Below, piece after piece: positions 49,151 through 58,483 of a DNA stretch of 64,000 nucleotides (positions within the stretch are counted from its first letter, which is position 1; every line of letters begins with the position of its first letter). This DNA is from Nocardioides sp. zg-1230. Lineage in GTDB: Bacteria; Actinomycetota; Actinomycetes; Propionibacteriales; Nocardioidaceae. The translations under genes and the position numbers were made by a program. A model generated the notes under the pieces. It was not told the DNA's origin. It searched no databases and worked only from the letters and a program-made list of their open reading frames with translations. The stretch spans positions 248,001 to 312,000 of the forward strand of contig NZ_JABJQZ010000001.1 of assembly GCF_013155335.1 (NCBI RefSeq). Reading direction: 5' to 3'.

Positions 49151-49930
49151 TTACCGGCCTTGGGCGAGCGCGGCGGCGAGCGCTGAAGCCATCAGACCGA
49201 GCATGCGCAGATCATCGTTGGTGAGGTCACCGGCCTCCAACGCATCCAAGGTCAGCATCCCGAACGCGGTGTCGGCAGCGGTCACCGACACGGAGATGAA
49301 GGTCTTGTAGTCGCGCTTCTTGGAGGAGTCCCAGCCCGGTGGCGGCTCAGTGTCGATATCACGACAGAGCAGGTTCTCGCCAGCGAGCACCATGCCGATG
49401 GCAGCGTCGCCGGATGGGGTGTTCGGTTCGAAGATGGTGGAGGCGGACCCGCTACGTCCTGCGTCGAGCCGTGGCACCAGTCGCGGCGGCACGTCATCGG
49501 TCAGTTCGAACCAGCATGCCCGTGACCGGTCGGACCCGATGAGGTTCGATGCGGCGGTCAACACGAACGGGATGGCCTGGGCGATGAGCCGGTCACGGAC
49601 AGGCTTGCTGCGCTCGGCAGAGATGTCACCCAGTTGCCGAAGGATGGGGTCGAGTGCGTCGTTCACCGCTGCCCGCGTGTCGGCCCGCGCTTCCAGTTCG
49701 CGCACCTCAGCGGTCGTCTCGGCTTCCTTGGCTCGTAACTGACGAACCTGTGGGATGAGGAACGCGAAGGCGGTGAGCACAAACTGCAGACCGACGAGGA
49801 GCCAGACCCCTTTGCCGTCAACCTTCTGGGATGCGTAGGCAGCCCCGGGCGACCCGACCACGCACACGACGGTGATGACCAACCACAACCATGCGCGGTC
49901 TTGCTTCTCCGGTTCGGGCATGAGGCTCAC
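49151..49930 (-). CDS. Two-helix membrane protein with a GAF domain
   Basis: The 259-residue protein has membrane segments at about 14-33 and 43-60, a charged coiled coil (QLRAKEAETTAEVRELEARA), then a GAF-type domain at about 100-257 (AIPFVLTAASNLIGS, IGMVLAGENLLCRDI, TFISVSVTAADTAFGMLTLD). It has no kinase, cyclase or DNA-binding output, so it is a membrane sensor or adaptor whose partner is unclear. The GTG at 49930 or ATG at 49921 may be the start. The ligand is unknown. Confidence 0.7.
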   Translation of the reverse strand: MSLMPEPEKQDRAWLWLVITVVCVVGSPGAAYASQKVDGKGVWLLVGLQFVLTAFAFLIPQVRQLRAKEAETTAEVRELEARADTRAAVNDALDPILRQLGDISAERSKPVRDRLIAQAIPFVLTAASNLIGSDRSRACWFELTDDVPPRLVPRLDAGRSGSASTIFEPNTPSGDAAIGMVLAGENLLCRDIDTEPPPGWDSSKKRDYKTFISVSVTAADTAFGMLTLDALEAGDLTNDDLRMLGLMASALAAALAQGR

Positions 49931-50087
49931 TCAAAGAAGGCGGCTTGGACGTTGTTCGGCTCAGGGACGCCGGAACGCGGCTGACCGTACACGGGCGCAG
50001 GGACCCCGAGGAGCGCACACACAGAGACCAAGCGCACCCGTTAGAGACCGACTGCCAGACCAGCAGGTCCACGAACGGGGTGTCAGC

Positions 50088-50411
50088 ATGTGTCAGACGA
50101 AGGCGAAGGGCGGTCGACGGTGCGCTACCCGCCTTCAGAACGCGTCGTGGGCTGCTATGGAGTCGGTGCTGACCGCTGACTGCACTCGGGGCGCACGGGA
50201 AGCACGCGAAGCCGCGCGGGAGGCCGTCATTGCCTACGCCCGCACGGCTTCCGGTAGGAAAGCCCTCGTCGAGGTCTCCGAGCACCTCTATCGCAACCGT
50301 CGGTCCTACGTCGACGGGCTCTGGGCCGCGAAGTTTGTCTTGGAGTGCTGCTACGAGGCCGACGAACTAGAGAACCGACCCAGAACTGAACCGCTGCCCG
50401 GACCGGGCTGA
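50088..50411 (+). CDS. Unassigned protein with N-terminal CxxKAxGGRRC motif
   Basis: The 107-residue product starts MCQTKAKGGRRCATR; this Cys/Gly/Arg motif heads many uncharacterised actinobacterial and phage-like proteins and may bind zinc. The rest is helical (REAREAAREAVIAYARTASG, then YRNRRSYVDGLWAAKFVLEC). I do not know its function. It is convergent with the gene at 50421, nine bases apart. Confidence 0.6.
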   Translation: MCQTKAKGGRRCATRLQNASWAAMESVLTADCTRGAREAREAAREAVIAYARTASGRKALVEVSEHLYRNRRSYVDGLWAAKFVLECCYEADELENRPRTEPLPGPG

Positions 50412-50420
50412 CAGTCAGCG

Positions 50421-50975
50421 CTACTGCGACGAACCCCTGCGTGCCGGAGCACCGGCGCGCTTCTGCTTACGTTCAAGCCGTTTGACGATTCCGTCTTCCA
50501 TGTTTTCGCCGGGACGGAACATGTCGGTACTGAGGTCCGGGACTCGGATGACCTCGTCGATGACTTCGATGAGGCTCAACACGTCGTCCACGTAGGACCG
50601 GAGCCGTCCGAGTTCTTGCGAGTTCAACACGTCGCTCCAGTGGACATCCTTGAGTGCTTCATGAAACGCGTGGCTGGCGAGCAATGGTTTGAGGGCTGCT
50701 GCGCGGATGGCGGCTGCCCGGTCGCCGGGAACGACCTGTCCTTTAACGGTGACTCGTCCGGCCCGGAAGTCGGCAGGTACCAGCGACTCGACAGGCGGGT
50801 TGTGGCGTGCTCGGTAGGCGGCTTGGTTGCGAGCGTGCCTGGCCTTGCGGACGGCGTCTGCGCAGTCGCCGGGGTGGTAACGCCGGTTGCCGTGAGTCTC
50901 ACCGAGCGCCAACCCGCACGCCTCGCACGGACGCCTGCCAGTTGACGCAGATGCGGTCTCTCGATCACTCGTCAC
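50421..50975 (-). CDS. Unassigned protein with Cys/His zinc-finger-like N-terminus
   Basis: From a GTG at 50975 the product is 184 residues. RPCEACGLALGETHGNRRYH with a following C gives a CxxC...HxxxC arrangement like a zinc ribbon, then a basic helix (ARHARNQAAYRARH). The C-terminal half is helical and charged (SDVLNSQELGRLRSYVDDVL). It may be a small DNA-binding protein of the element; this is inference. The frame is open upstream to 51092. Confidence 0.6.
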   Translation of the reverse strand: MTSDRETASASTGRRPCEACGLALGETHGNRRYHPGDCADAVRKARHARNQAAYRARHNPPVESLVPADFRAGRVTVKGQVVPGDRAAAIRAAALKPLLASHAFHEALKDVHWSDVLNSQELGRLRSYVDDVLSLIEVIDEVIRVPDLSTDMFRPGENMEDGIVKRLERKQKRAGAPARRGSSQ

Positions 50976-51302
50976 GTGATTGGTATACAGGCTGCCAAGG
51001 CGTACCAGCGGGCATACACGCCTTACACCTGCACAACTCGTCCTGTTTCGAACAAAGGTTCGACACGGCTCACGATCACTGATACAAGTCACATATGCCT
51101 TGTTCTGTCGCCCTCACTGTTGGACCTGTCAGCAACAGACACGTCCACAAGGAGAGCAAGCATGAAGCGAGCAGGAGGCGACCCGCAGTACCAGCGGGTC
51201 CGGTGCAGACGCACCTAGCGAGCAGACCGGCGTCTCGAACCCAGCCCTAGACGTGGGGGGTTCGTAGAAGGGTCTGTTCCTGAGCCCCAAAGGGCCGAAC
51301 CC
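50976..51302. other. Leader region of the recombinase-fold/DDE operon
   Basis: The 327 bases separate divergent genes and hold an 18-codon reading frame (51162-51218), a stem GACCCGC/GCGGGTC inside it, and a second stem CGAACCC/GGGTTCG (51236-51264) between it and the recombinase-fold gene. A/T-rich stretches around 51000-51120 suit promoters, but none can be fixed. Confidence 0.5.
51162..51218 (+). CDS. Putative 18-residue leader peptide
   Basis: ATG follows a near-ideal AAGGAGAG site at five bases. The frame encodes MKRAGGDPQYQRVRCRRT and stops 84 bases before the recombinase-fold gene. A 7-bp stem (51179-51199) lies within it and another follows. Strong initiation plus downstream stems suggests translation-linked attenuation; this is inference. 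Confidence 0.45.
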   Translation: MKRAGGDPQYQRVRCRRT

Positions 51303-52415
51303 ATGTCCAGCAAGAACCCCAAGCAGTACGTCCGCCGCTCCTCCAACCGCCGCCGTATCGGTCTCCCCGGCCCCTACGACGCCTTCACCCTCACCACAGG
51401 TCTCAAGGCACCCGGCCTCATCGCCGTCGCCGAAGCCCTCACGCTCGTCCTCACCGCCTGGCGCGCCAACACGGTCGAAGTTGGCTTCACCGACGCCACG
51501 CTGCGCCGCTACGAACACAACCTCGTCCGGTTCGTCGCCTACGTAACCGCCATGGGGTACCCGACCCTCGCGGACCTCGACGCGACCATCTGCGCTGACT
51601 GGGTGCACGCTCGACCCACCGGCAAGATGTGGTCCTCCAACACCACCGGTCAGCCCGCCTACGGCACTCAGGCGAACCGCCGTACCTCGCTCATCAACTT
51701 CTTCGCCACCTGCCACCACCTCGGCTTGTGGGACCAGAACCCCGGCGAGAAGGTCACCACTCACGGACGGTCCGTCAACCGCGTCCGCCCCCTCACCCCT
51801 GCCGAGGCGCAGCGGGTCATGGACCGTGCCGCCTACCGAGCACGCGAGTCTAAGTTGCCCGCAGTGGTCGCTCTGGCGTTCGCCGGGGCGACCGTCACTG
51901 AGATTCCGCAGGTGCAGGTCAACGACGTACACCTCGCCGAGGGGGTGGTGTGGCTGCCCGGACTGGGACGCCGCAACCTCCCTCGCTGGGTCGCACTCGA
52001 CAAATGGCAGACCGAGGCCCTCACGGCACGCATCAACTACCTCGCCCGTGCCCACCGCTCCGCCGACCTCACCGGACTCTCGCTTGCCCGTCGCGACCGG
52101 GTTGCTGACCAAGACCCCACCAAGGTCGCGATGGCCACTAACGGCATGCTGTGGCGCGCCCTCACCAAGGCCGGGCTCAGCCCGGATGACGGCGTCCGCC
52201 CCACCTCCATCCACGAGTACGTCGCCAACCGCGTCTACCGCGAGACCGGCTCAATGGAGGCTGTCGCTGTCACCTGTGGACTGCGTTCGCTGGACGCCGC
52301 CGCTCGCCTCATCACGGTCGACTGGCGCGCAAACTACGAAGTCTCAGCACCGGATGGTGCGACCGGCACCAACCGCTACGACCTGACCGGCACCCAGCAG
52401 GGCGGGGTGCTCTGA
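51303..52415 (+). CDS. Tyrosine-recombinase-fold protein lacking the catalytic residues
   Basis: Residues 40-150 form a typical core-binding (SAM-like) domain (TDATLRRYEHNLVRFVAYVT, ANRRTSLINFFATCHHLGLW). Residues 160-345 follow the catalytic fold, starting VRPLTPAEAQRVMDRAAYRA. By hand alignment the first Arg (usual GLRxxEL) is replaced in AFAGATVTEIPQV, the HxxR box is TSIH, the next GH is GL (CGLRSL), and the Tyr is replaced in AAARLIT. It should bind DNA without cutting it. The stop overlaps the DDE gene start by one base, so the two are coupled. Confidence 0.72.
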   Translation: MSSKNPKQYVRRSSNRRRIGLPGPYDAFTLTTGLKAPGLIAVAEALTLVLTAWRANTVEVGFTDATLRRYEHNLVRFVAYVTAMGYPTLADLDATICADWVHARPTGKMWSSNTTGQPAYGTQANRRTSLINFFATCHHLGLWDQNPGEKVTTHGRSVNRVRPLTPAEAQRVMDRAAYRARESKLPAVVALAFAGATVTEIPQVQVNDVHLAEGVVWLPGLGRRNLPRWVALDKWQTEALTARINYLARAHRSADLTGLSLARRDRVADQDPTKVAMATNGMLWRALTKAGLSPDDGVRPTSIHEYVANRVYRETGSMEAVAVTCGLRSLDAAARLITVDWRANYEVSAPDGATGTNRYDLTGTQQGGVL

Positions 52416-54028
52416 TGGGCAAGGCCCACCGCATCCGCGAGGACGCCGCCCGCACCGACCGGCTCGTTCGCCGCTACAAGCAAGACCAGTCCCGCGCGGC
52501 ACTGGTCGCCATCCTCGACGAGACCATCGCCGAGCAGCGCGCCCGTCGTCTCGGCGACATCGGCAAACTGCTCGCAGCAGCCACCGACCCGTGGCTCCTC
52601 AAGCGCGCTGCCGTCCTCGACGACACCACGACCCGTACCACCGGACGTCCCTGCCTTTACCCCAACTGGGCGCTCCTGCTGTTCGGGCAGGCCATCGACA
52701 TCTATGGCTCCGCGCTCTACACCGACATCAACCTCGGCGACCACAACGTTTGGGCGCTGGTCGTCAACGCCGTTCGTGACGTGCATGGCGACGAGGTCGC
52801 CGCCAAACTCCCCGCGACCGGACCGACGGTGAACCACTGGAACCATTTCCAGCGCAAGAGCAAGCAGCGCGGTTGGGTGCAGAAACTCCGCGTCGCCCAC
52901 CGCCGCGCCGCTACCGAGCAGGCCATCGCCATGGGCATGTTCGAACCGGGCAACGCTTTCCAAGTCGCCAAGCCCACCCGCGAGGTCTGCATCACCCTCG
53001 ACGGCAAGGTCTCCACCTCCCCATCCAAGTACGAGCCCGGCACCGAGTACGTAAACAAGACCACCGGTGAAATCCGCGTCCGACGGGCCGACGACAACAC
53101 CGACCTATGGCCCGAGGCTGGTAGCCCGGTCATCCCTGAGGGTTCCTCCGCTGAGGAGATTGCCAAGTACCGGGGCGACAAGACCCACCGCTACGAGTGG
53201 GGCGTCAAGGGCACCTACGCTTGGGCGCGTCTTGTCCAGTCCGGCACCCGCATCTGCCTCGACGTGGAAACCATGACCCCCTCCGAACACGACGAGGGCC
53301 GCGCCATCGTCGACATCGTCAACTCCCTTGCCGACCTGCTCCCCGGCCTCCAAACGGTCGTCGTCGACGGCATCCTGCGCCACAAGCACATCGACCCACT
53401 GATGCGACGCGGCCTCATGGTCGTCAACAAGCCCGCCCAAGGTCCCAAGAAGTCGCGCTCCACCGTCAAGGTCGGCGACCGGTACGAGAAGTCTCACCAC
53501 GTCGGCACCTATGAGAAGACCGGCAAGCACGGCACCTGCCGCCACCGTTTCTACGGCATCGGCGGAGCCGTCTACGAAGCGACCGCCAACGACCAAGGCA
53601 CCGAAGTTCAAACCCTGCTCAAGCAGCGCACCATCCGTCGCCCCGGCGCGAAGAACGAGTTCAACTGGTACCGGAGCATCGACATCGACTGCGCCCGCTG
53701 CGGCGGCGTCACGGGCCACTCCGTACCTCTCGTCGCGCAGGACGACGACGGCTTTCTCCGCTCCGAGTACCTGCGGCAAATGGCCATCACTGACGGCACC
53801 TTCGCGCAGACCTACGGCTTCCGCCCTGACGCCGAATCCGGCAACAACGGCATCGAACAAGCCTGGTACCTCAAGCGCATGCCCGCCTACGGACACCACA
53901 ACCAGTCCTTGCGCATGCTCCTGCACGCCGCCCAAATCAACGCCGAGGCATGGCACATCCACGCCGGACGTCTCGCCCACCACGACCTGCTCCCCGACCC
54001 CGAACCCACGAAGCAGGTCGCCGCCTAG
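52415..54028 (+). CDS. DDE-type transposase-like protein with zinc-ribbon-like insertion
   Basis: The 537-residue protein is unlike common IS transposases end to end, but a DDE triad can be read: Asp196 (VCITLDGKVS), Asp318 (TVVVDGILRHKHID) and Glu481 (GNNGIEQAWYLKR, with the Lys that often follows). Between the last two lies an insertion with basic/His/Cys segments and CARCGGVTGH, a zinc-ribbon-like motif. The N-terminal 190 residues are helical and basic. It is coupled to the recombinase-fold gene and lies 227 bases from attR. Transposition or excision is inferred. Confidence 0.6.
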   Translation: MGKAHRIREDAARTDRLVRRYKQDQSRAALVAILDETIAEQRARRLGDIGKLLAAATDPWLLKRAAVLDDTTTRTTGRPCLYPNWALLLFGQAIDIYGSALYTDINLGDHNVWALVVNAVRDVHGDEVAAKLPATGPTVNHWNHFQRKSKQRGWVQKLRVAHRRAATEQAIAMGMFEPGNAFQVAKPTREVCITLDGKVSTSPSKYEPGTEYVNKTTGEIRVRRADDNTDLWPEAGSPVIPEGSSAEEIAKYRGDKTHRYEWGVKGTYAWARLVQSGTRICLDVETMTPSEHDEGRAIVDIVNSLADLLPGLQTVVVDGILRHKHIDPLMRRGLMVVNKPAQGPKKSRSTVKVGDRYEKSHHVGTYEKTGKHGTCRHRFYGIGGAVYEATANDQGTEVQTLLKQRTIRRPGAKNEFNWYRSIDIDCARCGGVTGHSVPLVAQDDDGFLRSEYLRQMAITDGTFAQTYGFRPDAESGNNGIEQAWYLKRMPAYGHHNQSLRMLLHAAQINAEAWHIHAGRLAHHDLLPDPEPTKQVAA

Positions 54029-54061
54029 AACACAACAGGCACCGCAACAGAACAGCACCAC

Positions 54062-54097
54062 CTCGTACCCCGCTGGCCTCGCCACGCGGGGCACGAG
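54062..54097 (+). terminator. Hairpin after the DDE gene
   Basis: CTCGT-A-CCCCGC pairs with GCGGGG-C-ACGAG, with one internal mismatch and an inner TGG/CCA pairing, 34 bases after the stop. It is the probable operon terminator. Confidence 0.7.
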
Positions 54098-54254
54098 TGC
54101 TGCCCAGACCAACAACAGAGCCCGTCGCACCTTTGGTCGACCATTGCGCTGACGCCGCGCATCCGCAGCGTGAGGCCGGAAACTGGTCCCGCAAGCCGCC
54201 GTGGCAAGATGCCGACCGACGTGTAACGCTTTTCAACACGAATGTGCACACGTC

Positions 54255-54266
54255 CCGCCCCAGTAG
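54255..54266. repeat. attR: 12-bp repeat covering the tRNA-Arg 5' end
   Basis: It is identical to 45856-45867. It spans two bases upstream of tRNA-Arg and its first ten bases. Insertion leaves the tRNA body intact but replaces everything upstream of position -2, including the native promoter. Confidence 0.7.
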
Positions 54267-54329
54267 CTCAGTGGATAGAGCAGCCGCCTCCTAAGCGAAA
54301 GGTCGCAAGTTCGACTCTTGCCTGGGGCA
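54257..54329 (+). tRNA. tRNA-Arg (anticodon CCT)
   Basis: The acceptor GCCCCAG pairs fully with CTGGGGC, the D stem is GCTC/GAGC, the anticodon loop CTCCTAA gives CCT (reads AGG), and the T arm GCAAG/CTTGC is perfect. CCA is not encoded. The anticodon stem is weak: three C-G pairs next to the loop but G-A and C-A at its base. It is the integration site of the island. Confidence 0.85.
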
Positions 54330-54359
54330 CCGACCGACCGGGCGTCATCGGGCCGTCGC

Positions 54360-55202
54360 TCACGCCGAGTGACGACCCGTCGTGCCGGGTCGCGGCGGAT
54401 CGAGGAGGTCCTCCAGGTCGTGCAGGACGACGACGCCACGGTCGTCCGGGTCGGGGTCGGGCAGGAGCGATCGCGGGTCGACGACGTGGACGGTGTGCCC
54501 GTCGAGCACGAGTCGTCGCACGACTTCCGTGAGCATCCGCCGGGACACGTCGTCGACCGAGAAGACCATGGTGAGGTCGAGCGCCACCGTGGTGCCTCCC
54601 GGCGGGATCTGCACCGCCTCCCGGACCACCCTCTCGGCTCCGGCGAACCGGATCCCACCCTGCAGCTGCAGCACCCGGGTCGCGTTCGCGCCGGAGCCCC
54701 TCACGTGGTGGGACCGTACGACCGCGGGCGCCGCGGGCGGCACCTCCATGACGTGCAGGCCCATGTCGGCGGAGAACCGCTCGAACAGCGACACCCCGCG
54801 GACGCTGGTCCCGTGGGAGTCCAGCCGCGGGCTGAACGTCGCGATCCCGATCTGGCCGGGGAGCGCGCCGATCAGGCCCCCGGCCACGCCGCTCTTGGCC
54901 GGGATCCCGACCTGCGTGGCCCAGTCGCCGGCTCCGTCGTACATCCCGCACGTGGACATGACGCTCAGGACCTGGCGGACCGCCCGTTCGGGGACCACCT
55001 GCTCGCCGGAGCGGGGATTGACCCCGCGGTTGGCCAACGTGGCAGTCATCAGGGCCAGGTCGCGGGCCGTGACGAGCAGCGAGCACTGACGGGTGTAGCC
55101 GGCCACCACCTCGGTCGGGTCCTCGTCGAGGAGGTCGTGGCTGCGCAGCATGTGGGCGATCGCGCGGTTGCGGTGCGCGTGCTCGATCTCCGAGGTGCAC
55201 AC
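54360..55202 (-). pseudogene. Glutaminase C-terminal remnant with regulatory domain
   Basis: The frame encodes the second half of a serine-dependent glutaminase (HRNRAIAHMLRSHDLL, GYTRQCSLLVTARDLALMTA, VMSTCGMYDGAGDWATQVGI, PAKSGVAGGLIGALPG) followed by a STAS/cyclic-nucleotide-like C-terminal extension. The first ~150 residues, with the catalytic Ser and Lys, are missing; homology begins near 55202 and the frame then runs into the DUF4260 gene at 55277. An internal GTG at 55202 could start translation, but the product could not be an active glutaminase. Confidence 0.78.
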
Positions 55203-55276
55203 CGACTCGTCGCGGTGGTCGTCGACGCCGCCGACCGGAGCGGCTCCACCGCCACCGGGTGTGCCCCGGTCCCGGA

Positions 55277-55684
55277 TCACGGCTGGCCACGGCTGCTCTG
55301 CTCGTGGCCGATCCGTCCGAGATGGGTGTTCCTGAACGAGTCGGGCAGCTTCAGGCCGTAACCGAGGGCGCGGTCGACCCCGACGTGGAACGCCCACGCG
55401 CACGCGAGCACACCGGTCGCCGCCGACATGGTCGAGGACACCGCGTCCAGGGCGAGCGCGGCCGCGGCCGCGAGGGCGGGGAACGCGTAGTTGTGCACCA
55501 GGTTGTACGTCGTCGCGCCGGTCGCCGCGGATCGCACGTAGCCGAGCATCGAGAGGTCGAAGACGAGGAACGCCGCGAGGACCACCCACCACGAACCGGG
55601 GTAGAGCAGGACCGCCGCGACGACCGCGGCGAGGGCCAGTGCCCCCGCCTCGACCCGCTGGGTGGTGTGGACCTGTCGGGTCAT
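55277..55684 (-). CDS. DUF4260 membrane protein
   Basis: The 135-residue protein has four hydrophobic segments and the DUF4260 pattern: LAAFLVFDLSMLGYVRSAAT, then TYNLVHNYAFPALA, then the C-terminal FHVGVDRALGYGLKLPDSFR. The function is unknown. The ATG at 55684 lies four bases after the stop of the hydrolase gene, so both are on one transcript. The glutaminase remnant begins right after it. Confidence 0.85.
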   Translation of the reverse strand: MTRQVHTTQRVEAGALALAAVVAAVLLYPGSWWVVLAAFLVFDLSMLGYVRSAATGATTYNLVHNYAFPALAAAAALALDAVSSTMSAATGVLACAWAFHVGVDRALGYGLKLPDSFRNTHLGRIGHEQSSRGQP

Positions 55685-55688
55685 CGAC

Positions 55689-58287
<2,599 letters not shown>

Positions 58288-58360
58288 GGGTCGGTTCCCC
58301 TTCTGGTCGTCGGCGTCGGTCCGTGCCGTGGGATCAGGTTCTCGCGGACCGTGGGGCACT

Positions 58361-58447
58361 CGCGTCGGTGAAATGTCCCGATGTCGGGGACCGGCTGGCG
58401 CCCCGCTCGCCGGGCGAGCGGTTGGCGCACCGGGTCCGCGTCGGTGA
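58361..58447. promoter_or_regulatory. Two direct CGCGTCGGTGA boxes and a palindrome ahead of the LAL regulator
   Basis: CGCGTCGGTGAAA at 58361-58373 and CGCGTCGGTGA at 58437-58447 are direct copies, 76 bases apart. CCCGATGTCGGG (58377-58388) adjoins the first. They lie between the divergent ABC exporter and the LAL gene. The same box recurs inverted at 61265. Confidence 0.6.
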
Positions 58448-58483
58448 GAATCACCTAGACCGCCGAGGGACGGAGCGTTGCTG

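Larger units (their letters stand above)
45856..54266. mobile_element. Genomic island inserted at the 5' end of tRNA-Arg(CCT)
   Basis: The 8.4-kb segment is bounded by the direct repeat CCGCCCCAGTAG at 45856-45867 and 54255-54266. The right copy is the first ten bases of tRNA-Arg plus two bases upstream. Composition is visibly less GC-rich than both flanks and changes at the repeats. Short inverted copies of CGTGTTGANAA lie just inside both ends (45870-45880 and 54230-54240). Cargo includes two sigma/anti-sigma modules, a GAF protein, small unknowns and, next to the tRNA, a recombinase-fold/DDE gene pair. Confidence 0.75.

Noticed and set aside
48874-50411. Toxin-antitoxin system among the small island genes
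   Set aside because: The genes are on different strands, not paired, and no toxin fold is visible.
51230-51270. T-loop-like GGGTTCGAGAC on the minus strand, possible tRNA remnant
   Set aside because: The flanking bases do not form T-stem, acceptor or anticodon arms, and it does not match the tRNA-Arg at the island edge.
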